Assembly (NCBI RefSeq): GCF_014400405.1
Contig: NZ_CP060496.1
Location: forward strand, 124,001-188,000
Length of the DNA: 64,000 nucleotides
Reading direction: 5' to 3'
From: Brachybacterium sp. Z12
GTDB taxonomy: Bacteria > Actinomycetota > Actinomycetes > Actinomycetales > Dermabacteraceae
Shown here: one piece after another, positions 37,431 to 46,240 of the stretch
How the letters are laid out: the number at the start of each line of letters is the position of its first letter
Numbering within the stretch: position 1 is the first letter of the stretch
Made by a program: the position numbers and the translations under genes
Notes under the pieces: generated by a model
The model's database searches: none
Seen by the model: only the letters and a program-made list of their open reading frames with translations
Told to the model about the DNA's origin: nothing

Positions 37431-38390
37431 TCAGGCGGCCGCGGCGTTCGCGGCGACCACCAGGGCGGTGAGGGCCTGAGCCCGCTCGAGGTTCTCGACG
37501 GTGTCCTCACCGGTGCGGATCGCCTCGACCCACTGCGCGAAGGGGTTCTCGGCGTCCTCCGGGAGGTCGAGGGGGACGGGGCCCTCGCCGGTGTCGACGG
37601 TGGTGCCGCCGTCGGCCCCGAGCCCGTGCTGGAACGAGCCCTTCGTGCCCTGCACCTCGATCGAGAAGGGGCTCGTGGGGGTGACGAACCCGGTCTCGAT
37701 CACTCCGATCGCGCCGTCGGAGCCGGTCACGGTGACCACGGCGTTGTCCTCCACGCCGCGGCCGGTCATGTCCGCGAAGGTCGCCGAGCGCACCTGCACG
37801 TCGGCGCCCAGGATCAGCTGGGTCAGGTAGACGGGGTGCGCGGCGAGGTCGCTGAACGCCCCGCCGATCGCGGCGGCCGGATCGTAGAAGCGCGCCGGCA
37901 GCCAGTCGCCGGTCGAGCCGTTGTGCGCCAGCCGCACCCGCGAGTAGGTCAGGCGCCCCAGCGTGCCCTCCTCGAGCACCCGGCGCAGCGCGAGCGCATA
38001 GCCGTGGCTCAGACGTGGCAGGGAGACGGTCAGCCGCACCCCCGCCTCGCGCGCCGCGGCGATCAGCTCCTCACCCTCGGCGACGGTGGGGGCCAGCAGC
38101 TTCTCGGTGAACACGTGCTTGCCCGCCGCGAGCGCCCGCCCGATCACGTCGCGGTGGTCGCTGGTGGCGGTGGTGACGGTGACCCCGTCCAGATCCTCGC
38201 GGGCCAGCAGCGCCTCGAGGTCCGGCGCGAATTCGACCCCGAGCGTCTCCGCCAGGGCGCTGCCCCGCGCGGAGTCGTCGTCCCAGACGGCGACCAGCTC
38301 GGTGCCGGGATGCTGCTGTGCCTCCCGGGCGTATTCCTCGGCGTGGACGTGCCAGGCCGAGAGTGCGGCGATGCGCAGTGGTGCGGACAT
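37431..38390 (-). CDS. Gfo/Idh/MocA-family oxidoreductase
   Basis: 319 residues, intact. PLRIAALSAWHVHAEEYAR replaces the usual GxGxxG with a divergent A-L-S-A-W-H-V-H pattern, seen in a subset of the family. GKHVFTEKLLAP holds the EK motif with Leu instead of Pro after Lys. AIGGAFSDLAAHPVYLTQL carries the Asp-His pair. It starts opposite a divergent ROK regulator (38763) and is probably controlled by it. Confidence 0.85.
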   Translation of the reverse strand: MSAPLRIAALSAWHVHAEEYAREAQQHPGTELVAVWDDDSARGSALAETLGVEFAPDLEALLAREDLDGVTVTTATSDHRDVIGRALAAGKHVFTEKLLAPTVAEGEELIAAAREAGVRLTVSLPRLSHGYALALRRVLEEGTLGRLTYSRVRLAHNGSTGDWLPARFYDPAAAIGGAFSDLAAHPVYLTQLILGADVQVRSATFADMTGRGVEDNAVVTVTGSDGAIGVIETGFVTPTSPFSIEVQGTKGSFQHGLGADGGTTVDTGEGPVPLDLPEDAENPFAQWVEAIRTGEDTVENLERAQALTALVVAANAAAA

Positions 38391-38573
38391 TCTTCCTCAC
38401 GATCTTTCGAAGGGGTCGCGGCATGCCCGCAGGACTTAGCGCCGCACGTCAGCTCGGGGACGGGCCCCGCCGCACTGACCGGCTCCGCCGGGCAGCGGGA
38501 GAGTCGGGTCCGGTGCCCCGACGCCCTGGGGTCGGGGAGTCGGGCCGGATGATCCGTCCGCCGTTGGTGAGGT

Positions 38574-38602
38574 AGGTTACTCACGCCGATTGACATAATC
38601 AA
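38574..38602 (-). promoter_or_regulatory. Candidate promoter and AT-rich operator for the dehydrogenase pair
   Basis: On the minus strand TTGATT (38597-38602) and TAACCT (38574-38579) are separated by 17 bp. The -35 area overlaps TTGACATAATCAA (38590-38602), an AT-rich inverted repeat that stands out in this GC-rich DNA and suits a ROK regulator. Role inferred; it lies in the 372-bp divergent gap 38391-38762. Confidence 0.35.
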
Positions 38603-38762
38603 CGGGTCGGCGCCGACGAATGTCCTCGCCGTGCCCACGGGCCCTGCGTCTCGTGCGCCGACGCGGGGAGGCGCCCTCAGGATCCGCCGGGGACAGGATC
38701 GGCCCGGGATCGATCCGGGATCGACCCGGGATCGCCACAGGGCTACAGCTGGAAGGAGCGGC

Positions 38763-40175
38763 ATGCGCGGGACATCGATGGCCGACATCGGCTCCTACCA
38801 CGAGAAGCTGGTGCTGCAGATGATCCGCTCGGAGCCCGAGGGGATGTCCCAGTCCCAGGTGGTGCGCGGCAGCGACCTGTCGCGGCAGACGGTCTCCCTG
38901 ATCGCTCGCCGACTCCTGCGCGAGGGGCTCATCGAGACTGCGGGGCAGCGCATCGCCGGGCCGGGCAAGCCCACCACCACGCTGCGGGCCGTCGCCGATT
39001 CCCGCTGGACCGTCGGTGTCCACGTGGATCCCGCCCACCTCACCGTCGTCATCTGCGACCTGCAGGGCAGAGCCGTGGACACCGCCACCCTCGGCGCCCC
39101 CACCGAGGACGCCGCCGCGGATCTCGCCCGCATCGCCGCCGAGATCCAGCGTCTCTGCGCCCGCCACGGCGCGGTGAAGATCCACGACCTGCCAGCTCCC
39201 GTCCCGGGCGCGAGCGCAGAGGCCCGGCCCCAGGGCCCGCCCCGACGGGTGGTGCTCGGGATCGGGGTCGCGGCCCCCGCCCCGCTGGACGTCGCCACCG
39301 GCGTGATCACCACGCCGCCCTGGCTGCCCGGCTGGCACGGCATCCCCGTGGCCGCCGAGCTCGAAGCCGCCACCGGCCTGCCCGTCCTCCTGGACAAGGA
39401 CACCAACGCGGCCCTGACCGGCGAGATCTGGGCCGGGCACCTCCCTGCTGAGGAGACCGTCCTGTACCTCTACCTCAGCCACGGTGCGGGCTCCGCGGTC
39501 AGCGCGGGTGGTCGCGTCCTCCGCGGCGGCACCACCCAAGCCGGCGAGATCGGGCACCTGCCCACCGGTATCGCCGACGAGATCTGCCGCTGCGGCCGCC
39601 ACGGCTGCCTGAACCTCTTCACCGATGCGCGCCGCATGATCGAACGCGCCACCGCCGCGGGCCTGGACCGCCGCCCGGACGACATCCCCGCCGCGGTGGG
39701 CGCCATCGCCGGCGCCGCCGTGCGCGGGGAGAGCGGCGCGCTCGAGGCCGTGGAGCAGCACCTCGCCGCCGTGGTCACCGCGCTGGACATTCTTGCCCGC
39801 ATCCATGACCCGCAGCGGATCATCGTCGGCGGCCCGGTGCTGTCAGCACTGCTGCCGCTGGCCGCGCCCCGGATTCGCGCCGGCACCGCGGACTGGCTCG
39901 GCAGCTCCGGGTGCACGCTGCACTTCTCCGAGCTCGGCAACGCCGCCGGCGCGATCGGCGCGGCTTGCCTGTTCCTCGAGGAGGAGGAGCTCTCCCCGCC
40001 GTGGGCCGGGTGCCGGCGCGAAGGCCAGGGCATGATCGGCGCCGGGATGGACGGCGCCGGCATGCACAGCACCCGCATGGACGCCACCGGGATGGACGCC
40101 ACCGGCATGATCAGCGGAGCCTCGTCGTCCAGGCCGCGTCCCCGTACCTGCCCCCTCCCGCCTCGCCACCCCCTG
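38763..40175 (+). CDS. ROK-family transcriptional regulator, 3' end uncertain
   Basis: NagC/Mlc/XylR-type regulator. N-terminal winged helix: QSQVVRGSDLSRQTVSLIAR, RRLLREGLIE. The ROK sugar-binding domain has LDKDTNAALTGEIWAG, GGTTQAGEIGHLPTG and the zinc motif CRCGRHGCLN. AAGGAG lies six bases before the ATG. After LFLEEEELSPPW the frame enters a pentapeptide repeat (40032-40118) and would run on to 40460, deep into the next gene. A one-base shift near 40120-40140 would stop it at 40175, just before the next ribosome-binding site, so I give that end. Confidence 0.75.
40032..40118 (+). repeat. 15-bp degenerate tandem repeat, about six units
   Basis: Units begin ATG at 40032, 40047, 40062, 40077, 40092 and 40107; the two at 40077 and 40092 differ by one base (ATGGACGCCACCGGG/C). 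Translated in the ROK frame they give M-x-x-x-G-like pentapeptides (MDATG, MDGAG, MHSTR). Confidence 0.85.
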
Positions 40176-40189
40176 ACGAAGGAGCACCC

Positions 40190-41056
40190 ATGTTCTCGAC
40201 CCTCTCGCCCGGCGCCCTCGGGCTCGACCTCGACCACTCCCGCGCCGTCGACCTCGCGGCCGCCCACGGCTTCGGCGGCGTCGATCCCGACCTCGCCCAC
40301 TTCCGCACCCTCGGACCCTCCGGCACCGCCGAGCACGCCGCCGAGGTCCGCGAAAAGGGCCTGCAGTGGGGGATGGCGGGCCTGCCCGTGCCCCTCGATG
40401 CTCCCGCCGCTGAGTTCCGCCAGGCGCTCGTGGACCTGCCGGCCGCTCTCGAGCTGCTGAAGGCCGCCGGTGTCACCCGCGTGGGCACCTGGATCCGCCC
40501 GATGCACCAGGAGCTCGACCACCGCCAGAACTGGCGCCTGCACCAGGGCCGCATCTCGCTCGTGGCCGCCCTGCTCGAGGACGCCGGGATCCGGCTGGGA
40601 CTGGAGTACATCGGCCCGAAGACCCTCTGGTCCACACAACGCTTCCCCTTCATCCACTCCCTGCGCGAGGCCCGCGAGCTGATCGCTGAGACCGGCGCCG
40701 GGAACGTGGGGCTCATCCTCGACAGCTACCACTGGCACACCGCTGGGGAGGATGCCGCACAGCTGGACGGCCTGACCGACGCGGAGATCGTCTCTGTCGA
40801 CCTCAACGACGCCCGCGCCGATCGCGAGCTCGACGAGCAGCAGGACCTCGACCGCCGCCTGCCCTTCGACACCGGCGTCATCGACCTCGACGGCTTCCTC
40901 CGCGCCGTCACGGCCGCGGGCTACACCGGCCCCGTGAAGATCGAGCCGTTCATGGCCTCCCTCGCCGAACGGCCCGTCGACGAGGTCCTCACCGAGATCT
41001 CCGGGCTCCTGGACCGGGCGATCACCGTCGGGGCCGACGCCGCCCGGGAGCGCTGA
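40190..41056 (+). CDS. Sugar phosphate isomerase/epimerase (AP endonuclease-2-like TIM barrel)
   Basis: 288-residue TIM-barrel protein of the xylose-isomerase-like superfamily acting on a keto/aldo sugar or derivative. Landmarks: LEYIGPKTLW with a metal-ligand Glu, NVGLILDSYHWHTAGED with Asp and His, IVSVDLNDARAD with Asp, and VKIEPFMASL with the last Glu. GAAGGAG precedes the ATG. It follows the ROK regulator and probably belongs to the same sugar pathway as the two divergent dehydrogenases. Substrate unknown. Confidence 0.85.
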   Translation: MFSTLSPGALGLDLDHSRAVDLAAAHGFGGVDPDLAHFRTLGPSGTAEHAAEVREKGLQWGMAGLPVPLDAPAAEFRQALVDLPAALELLKAAGVTRVGTWIRPMHQELDHRQNWRLHQGRISLVAALLEDAGIRLGLEYIGPKTLWSTQRFPFIHSLREARELIAETGAGNVGLILDSYHWHTAGEDAAQLDGLTDAEIVSVDLNDARADRELDEQQDLDRRLPFDTGVIDLDGFLRAVTAAGYTGPVKIEPFMASLAERPVDEVLTEISGLLDRAITVGADAARER

Positions 41057-41105
41057 GCCGGACCGCCCCACCTGCCGCTGCAGCGCGCTGATAGGTTCAC
41101 CCACC

Positions 41106-41933
41106 ATGTCCGATCTCGCCGCGCTGATCCCTGCCCTGAGCTCGTCCGCCTGGCTCCTGGTGATCCTCGGTGCCCTGATCGTCGGCTTCTCCAAGACTGC
41201 CCTGCCCGGCGCCGGCACCATCGCGGTGGGACTCTTCGCCTTGGCCATGCCCGCGAAGGAATCCACCGCCGCGCTGCTGCTCCTGCTGATCGTGGGCGAT
41301 ATGACCGCGCTGTGGGTCTACCGCCGCGAACCGGACTGGCGCACGCTGATCAGGCTCTTGCCCAGCGCCATGATCGGCGTGGTGATCGGTGTGTTCTACT
41401 TCGCCCGCGTGGACGGCGATGGGGTGCGCCTGACCATCGGCCTGATCCTGCTGGTGCTGGTGATCGTCACCGTGGGCCGGCGCCGCCTCGCCCAGCGCCG
41501 CGAGGCCGCCGGCACCGCCGCGGGCAAGGAGCTGCCGCCCACCCGCGCCGCGGCCGCTGGATCGCAGCCCGGCGCCGCCGCGACCGCCCAGGGCATCGGC
41601 TACGGCCTGCTGGGTGGCTTCACCACCATGGTCGCCAACGCCGCCGGCCCCGTGATGTCGCTGTACTTCTACGCGATGCGGCTGCCGGTGCTGACCTTCC
41701 TGGGCACCTCCGCCTGGTACTTCGCGATCGTGAACCTCTTCAAGGTGCCGTTCTCCGCGGGCCTGGGCCTGATCACCCGCGACACCCTGGTGATGGACGC
41801 GATGCTGATCCCCGTGGTGCTGATCGGTGCCTACGCGGGGGCGAAGGTCGCTCGTCGCATCCCGCAGAAGGTGTTCGAGAACCTCATCCTGGCCCTCACC
41901 GTCGCCGCCGCGATCGGGCTGCTCGCCATGTGA
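41106..41933 (+). CDS. TauE/SafE-family membrane transporter
   Basis: 275 residues, intact, about eight hydrophobic spans in two halves separated by a Pro/Ala-rich linker (residues 135-155). Family motifs: LIVGFSKTALPGAGTIAVGL in the first repeat and GLLGGFTTMVANAAGPVMSL in the second. These proteins export sulfite, sulfonates or other organic anions. It lies 50 bp after the isomerase and may be co-transcribed. It is not closely similar to the TauE protein at 5253. Confidence 0.85.
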   Translation: MSDLAALIPALSSSAWLLVILGALIVGFSKTALPGAGTIAVGLFALAMPAKESTAALLLLLIVGDMTALWVYRREPDWRTLIRLLPSAMIGVVIGVFYFARVDGDGVRLTIGLILLVLVIVTVGRRRLAQRREAAGTAAGKELPPTRAAAAGSQPGAAATAQGIGYGLLGGFTTMVANAAGPVMSLYFYAMRLPVLTFLGTSAWYFAIVNLFKVPFSAGLGLITRDTLVMDAMLIPVVLIGAYAGAKVARRIPQKVFENLILALTVAAAIGLLAM

Positions 41934-41957
41934 CGAGGCCGGCCTGCCACGCGGCTC

Positions 41958-42929
41958 TCAGTCGGGGCGGTCCTCGGCCGGTGCCCCGCGTGCCCGGCCC
42001 GCCCACCGGCCCAGCTCCTCGATCACCTCGAGCAGCTCGGGCGGATTGATCACCTCGATCGGGGCGCCGATCCACGCCAGGTACATCGCGACCCAGTGCA
42101 GCTCATCGGCGCCAGCGCGCAGGATGCAGGCATCCGGCCCGTCGGCCGTGACCGTTCCGGACCTCGCCGGGACGTGCGGTGCGACCTCCTCGAGCGGGGC
42201 GAGGATCCGCACCGTTGCCGCGCGGGTGTACCCACCCGCCGTGATCGACTCCCGCACCGCAGCCTCGATGTCCGGGGTGGGACGTTCGGCGATCGGGAAG
42301 GTTGAGGCGTGCACCGCGTGCATGCGGTCCAGGCGGAAGGTGCGCCAGTCTTCCCGTCCCAGGTCCCAGGCGAACAGGTACCAGCGGCCCTCCATCGACA
42401 GCACCCGGTACGGCTCGAGACGGCGCTCGCCGCGCTCGCCGTCGGCCCGCTCGTAGTCCACCCGCACCCGCACCCCGTCCCGCACCGCGGAGGCGAGCGT
42501 CATCAGCACCTCGGAGCGGGTGCCTGCGGCAGGGCGGGTGATCACGCCCATCGCCTCGGTGATCGCACCGACCTCCGCCCGCACCGGCGCGGGCAGGATC
42601 CGATCCAGCGCGGCCAGGGCCCGGAGTGCTTCCTCGTCCAGGCCGTCCACTCCGGAGGACGCCGCCAGTCGCAGCCCCACCGCCACTGCGACCGCTTCGT
42701 TCGAGCTCAGCAGCAGCGGTGGCAGCGCCCGGCCCGCGCCAAGCTGGTAGCCGCCGCCGTGCCCGGCCGAGGTGAGCACCGGGTAGCCCAGCTCCCGCAG
42801 CCGGTCCACGTCCCGCCGCACGGTCCGGGTGGTCACGGCCATCTCCGCGGCGAGCTCCGGCCCGGTCCACACCGTGCGCGACTGCAGCAGGGCGAGCAGC
42901 CGCAGCGCTCGAGTCGTCACGTTGCTCAT
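41958..42929 (-). CDS. HTH/WYL-domain (YafY-type) transcriptional regulator
   Basis: 323 residues: N-terminal HTH_11 (RALRLLALLQSRTVWTGPEL, TRTVRRDVDRLRELGYPV), a central WYL domain (YRVLSMEGRWYLFAWDLGRE with the WYLFA core and FRLDRMHAV), and a C-terminal WCX extension (ALDRI to EVIEELGRWAG). WYL regulators respond to nucleic acids or small ligands and often control DNA-damage or stress genes. A 19-bp palindrome (42951) sits 22 bases upstream of the ATG, and a near copy lies before the dinB-like gene at 44835. Autoregulation and control of that gene are inferred. Confidence 0.9.
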   Translation of the reverse strand: MSNVTTRALRLLALLQSRTVWTGPELAAEMAVTTRTVRRDVDRLRELGYPVLTSAGHGGGYQLGAGRALPPLLLSSNEAVAVAVGLRLAASSGVDGLDEEALRALAALDRILPAPVRAEVGAITEAMGVITRPAAGTRSEVLMTLASAVRDGVRVRVDYERADGERGERRLEPYRVLSMEGRWYLFAWDLGREDWRTFRLDRMHAVHASTFPIAERPTPDIEAAVRESITAGGYTRAATVRILAPLEEVAPHVPARSGTVTADGPDACILRAGADELHWVAMYLAWIGAPIEVINPPELLEVIEELGRWAGRARGAPAEDRPD

Positions 42930-42950
42930 GGGGACAGTCTGCCCGGCTTC

Positions 42951-42969
42951 GCGGACAGGACCTGTCCGC
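42951..42969. promoter_or_regulatory. Palindromic operator of the WYL regulator (copy 1)
   Basis: GCGGACAGGACCTGTCCGC is a perfect palindrome except for its central base. It is flanked by an outer TTCGC...GCGAA pair and followed by AGTGG. The same arrangement recurs at 44731. Confidence 0.65.
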
Positions 42970-43002
42970 AGGTGTGCGAAAAGTGGCCGCCGCCTGACCC
43001 GC

Positions 43003-44694
43003 TCAGCGCCGGGTGAGGTTGCGGTGCACGAAGCGGCCAGCCCGTCGCGCGGGGCCGCCGCTCGCGGCGAGGTACGTGCCCAGCAGTGCGGCTGCTCCGC
43101 CGACGCCGAGCAGCGCGGGGCCGCGCAGCTGCGAGGGTCGTCCAGGGGCGGCGGAGATGAAGCTGCCGATGCCCACCAGCAGGGCGCTGAGGGTCATTCC
43201 CACGATCAGCCTGTCGGCGGTGCCCTCCAGGCGGGAGATGGCCCGGTCGAGGTCCTCGGCATGGATGCCGATGTCGATGCCGTGGGCCTCGTAGTCGTCC
43301 AGCAGCCGTGCCGCGCGGCCCGGCAGCTCGTGCCCGACGCGGAGCGCCTGCATCCCGGCGGAGCTGGCCCGTCGCAGGAGCGCCTCCGGGCTGAGCAGCT
43401 CGACGAGCGCCACCGGCATCACGCTCTGGAGCACCGTTCCCAGGTGGAAGTCGGGGTCCAGCACCACGGCGGTGGACTCGGTGAGCACCAGCATCCGCAG
43501 CATGGAGGACACCTCGGCGGGCAGCTGCAATCGGTGGTGGCGCAACAGCGCATAGATCTGTTCGACGACCCGTGAGACCGACACCTCGGCCAGCGGATGC
43601 CCGGAGATCGACTCGACCAGGGCCCCCACGTCCCGGGTGAGGCGCCGACGGTCGATCCCTCGGCGCGGGGGCGCCAGCCTCAGCAGCGAGGCGACTATGG
43701 CCTCCTCATCATGACGAGACATCGCCAGCAGCAGCCACAGCAGATCCTCACGGGCCGCGGGGTTGAGCCGGCCGACCATCCCGAAGTCGATGAGCCATAT
43801 CGTGGAGTCCGCGGCGACGAAGAGGTTGCCCGGGTGTGGATCGGCGTGGAAGAACCCATCGACGAGCACCATCCGGATCAGGGCGTCGGTGGCGGTATGC
43901 GCGAGCGTCCGACGGTCCACGCCGGCGGCATCCAGCCCCACGGAATCGGTGATGTTCCGGCCGGTCACGAGTTCCTCGGTGAGCACCTCGGAGGTCGTCA
44001 GCTCCTCGACGACGAGTGGGATCCGTACGGCGGGATTCTCGGCCAGGTTCTGGCGGAACTGCTCGGCGTTCGCGGACTCGGTGCGGTAGTCGAGTTCCCC
44101 GAGCATCATCCGGTGGAAGGCGTCGACCAGGGCCTCGATGTCCACATCGCGCGCCAGTTCCCACTCGCGGGCGGCCAGCGAGGCCAGCTGTTTCATCACG
44201 TCCAGATCCGCCCTCACCTCGGCGGTGACCCCGGGCTTGCGCACCTTGACGATCACCTCGGTGCCGTCATGCAGGCGGGCCCGGTGGGCCTGGCCGATGG
44301 AGGCGGTGGCCAGCGGTGCCTCCGCGAAGCTCGGGTACAGCTCATGCGGGTCGGCGCCCAGCTCGCGACGGATCGAGGCGGCGATGGCCTCGTAGGGAAC
44401 CGGGGTCGCGGAGTCCTGGAGCTTGGTCAGCTCGGCGATGTAGTCCGCTGGCAGCAGATCGCTGCGGGTCGACAGCATCTGGCCGAGCTTGACGAAGGTG
44501 GGGCCGAGCTCTTCCAGAGCGGTGCGCAGGCGCTCCGGCCCCATGGGCAGACGCTCCTCCGCGTGATGGTGGCGCAGCGCCTGCGGAAGGTGATCGCGCA
44601 GACCGATCTGGGCAGCGAGGGCAGAGAGGCCGTTGCGCGCCAGCACCTCGACGATCTGTCGGTAGCGTGCTGTGACGGAGGCCATGACCAGCAT
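43003..44694 (-). CDS. UbiB/ABC1/AarF-family atypical kinase
   Basis: 563-residue membrane-associated protein-kinase-like ATPase. Markers: the KxGQ region GPTFVKLGQMLSTRSDLLP, SIGQAHRARL, EVIVKVRKPGV with the ATP-binding Lys, the catalytic segment FFHADPHPGNLFVA and LIDFGMVGRL with the Mg-binding Asp. The C-terminus has two hydrophobic spans (LIVGMTLSALLVGIGSFIS, ALLGVGGAAALLGTYL). Bacterial members aid quinone biosynthesis or lipid homeostasis. It is divergent from dinB-like genes, with the second WYL site in the 140-bp gap between them. Confidence 0.9.
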   Translation of the reverse strand: MLVMASVTARYRQIVEVLARNGLSALAAQIGLRDHLPQALRHHHAEERLPMGPERLRTALEELGPTFVKLGQMLSTRSDLLPADYIAELTKLQDSATPVPYEAIAASIRRELGADPHELYPSFAEAPLATASIGQAHRARLHDGTEVIVKVRKPGVTAEVRADLDVMKQLASLAAREWELARDVDIEALVDAFHRMMLGELDYRTESANAEQFRQNLAENPAVRIPLVVEELTTSEVLTEELVTGRNITDSVGLDAAGVDRRTLAHTATDALIRMVLVDGFFHADPHPGNLFVAADSTIWLIDFGMVGRLNPAAREDLLWLLLAMSRHDEEAIVASLLRLAPPRRGIDRRRLTRDVGALVESISGHPLAEVSVSRVVEQIYALLRHHRLQLPAEVSSMLRMLVLTESTAVVLDPDFHLGTVLQSVMPVALVELLSPEALLRRASSAGMQALRVGHELPGRAARLLDDYEAHGIDIGIHAEDLDRAISRLEGTADRLIVGMTLSALLVGIGSFISAAPGRPSQLRGPALLGVGGAAALLGTYLAASGGPARRAGRFVHRNLTRR

Positions 44695-44730
44695 CCTAGT
44701 GGGGTGCTATCGAGGCAGCCGGGTGACTTC

Positions 44731-44749
44731 GCGGACAGCACTTGTCCGC
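44731..44749. promoter_or_regulatory. Palindromic operator of the WYL regulator (copy 2)
   Basis: GCGGACAGCACTTGTCCGC has 7-bp arms identical to copy 1 and the same TTCGC/GCGAA outer pair and AGTGG tail. It lies about 85 bp before the dinB-like ATG and 37 bp before the UbiB ATG. Confidence 0.65.
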
Positions 44750-44834
44750 ATGGGGGCGAAGAGTGGGTCTCGAACCACCGGAGGGTCGCAGAGCACCGTG
44801 TCCCGGCCCCAAGCAGACGAGAGATGAGAGCACG

Positions 44835-45410
44835 ATGCCTTTCCTCACCGCAGAGACCACCGACGAGCGCGACAGCCTCGCCACCTTCGCCCAGCAGCAG
44901 ATCGACCAGATCGCCACGGCCCTCCACAGGCTCGACCGGGAACAGCTCGCCCAGATCCCCAGCGCCTCCGAGATGAGCTTGGGCGCCCTGGCACGGCACG
45001 TGCTGCTGATCTCCGAGCGTGCGGCAGAGTCCTTCCACGCCGCGCCGGACGCGCCCCCGGCGCCCGCCAGCACCCTGGATCAGCTCATGGCCGAGGGCAC
45101 CATCTCCTCCGAGGCGCTGCGCGAGAAGGACACCGCCGACTCGCTGATCGAGCAGCTCCAACAGGCCGGTGCGGGGCTCGCCGCCGCGATCCGTGAGGTC
45201 GATCTGGAGACCAGGGGTCCCGTCCCCGACCAACCCTGGTTCGAGGGGCGCACGACGTGGAGCCTGCGGTGGCACGCCCTGCACCTGATCGAGGAGAACG
45301 CCCGCCACGCCGGCCATGCGGACATCCTGCGGGAGAGCATCGACGGCAAGACCGCCTACGAGCTCAACGCGCTCGCCGCAGGGGAGGGCTGGCCGCCCGC
45401 CGGCTGGTGA
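44835..45410 (+). CDS. DinB-family protein
   Basis: 191-residue four-helix-bundle protein of the DinB/YfiT superfamily, probably metal-dependent. The conserved His positions are in MSLGALARHVLLI (first helix pair) and LRWHALHLIEENARHAGHAD (the HxxxH-type cluster). Thiol-dependent transferases (bacillithiol/mycothiol S-transferase-like) belong to this superfamily. I chose the ATG at 44835; the frame extends upstream across the WYL operator without homology. It is probably induced through that operator. Confidence 0.82.
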   Translation: MPFLTAETTDERDSLATFAQQQIDQIATALHRLDREQLAQIPSASEMSLGALARHVLLISERAAESFHAAPDAPPAPASTLDQLMAEGTISSEALREKDTADSLIEQLQQAGAGLAAAIREVDLETRGPVPDQPWFEGRTTWSLRWHALHLIEENARHAGHADILRESIDGKTAYELNALAAGEGWPPAGW

Positions 45411-45522
45411 CCCCTCCCGCTCCCTCGCGTCGCCCGCCGGCGCCGCCTCCCTGCTCCATCCCTCCCGTCGTACGGCTCCAGTCCTCACGCCTCGCTGCTC
45501 CAACCCTCACAGGAGAACCCTC

Positions 45523-46140
45523 ATGACCAGCCCCGACATCACTCAGACCGACCAGCCCCGCGGTCTCGGCGGCGACCTGCCCACCGTCCTGCTCGACCAG
45601 ATCGAGTTCCACGTCCGCGAGCACCTGCGGCCCCGCCTCGAGGGGCTCACCGACGAGGAGTACTTCTTCGATCCCGGCGGCTCCGGCCGGGCCTGGACCG
45701 TGCACCCTCGTGCGGCCGACGGCGAGCAACCACCCACCTCGCTCCAGGGCGGCTCGGGGCAGATGGCCATCGACTTCGAGTTCCCCGAACCGGACCCAGC
45801 GCCCCTGACCACCATCGCCTGGCGCTTGGGGCACCTCATCGTCGGCGTGCTCGCCATGCGCAACCATTCCCACCACGGAGGGCCGCCCGCGGACTACATG
45901 ACCTGGGACTACGCTGCCACGGCCGCGGAGGCCCTCGCCCAGTTCGACGCCGAGTACAAGCGCTGGATCGACGGCGTGCGCGGCTGGGGCCAGGAGGAGC
46001 TCCAGCTCGCGGTCGGCGAGGCGGAGCACCACTGGGCTGACCACTCCCGAGCCACCCTCGTCGCCCACATCAACCGCGAGCTCATCCACCACCTCGCCGA
46101 GATCGCCCTGCTGCGGGACCTGTGGGCCCATCGCGGGTGA
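45523..46140 (+). CDS. DinB-superfamily protein
   Basis: 205 residues, distinct from the preceding DinB protein. LLDQIEFHVREHLRPRLEGL begins the first helix, TTIAWRLGHLIVGVLAMRNH carries a conserved His, and VAHINRELIHHLAEIALLRD carries the second His cluster, the normal DinB/DUF664 arrangement. AGGAG lies nine bases before the ATG. It follows the first dinB-like gene by 112 bp on the same strand and may share its WYL control. Confidence 0.82.
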   Translation: MTSPDITQTDQPRGLGGDLPTVLLDQIEFHVREHLRPRLEGLTDEEYFFDPGGSGRAWTVHPRAADGEQPPTSLQGGSGQMAIDFEFPEPDPAPLTTIAWRLGHLIVGVLAMRNHSHHGGPPADYMTWDYAATAAEALAQFDAEYKRWIDGVRGWGQEELQLAVGEAEHHWADHSRATLVAHINRELIHHLAEIALLRDLWAHRG

Positions 46141-46240
46141 GGCCCGCGGCGCGGTGATCGTCCTAGGGCGTGGGTGGCGCTCGAGGAGGGTGTGATGTCG
46201 GCCCGGCCTGCAGTGTCGCTCCAACCTGCAGAGTGCGGCG

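Noticed and set aside
46141-46240. Terminator between the second dinB-like gene and the ROK gene
   Set aside because: No stable inverted repeat found in the 100-bp convergent gap.
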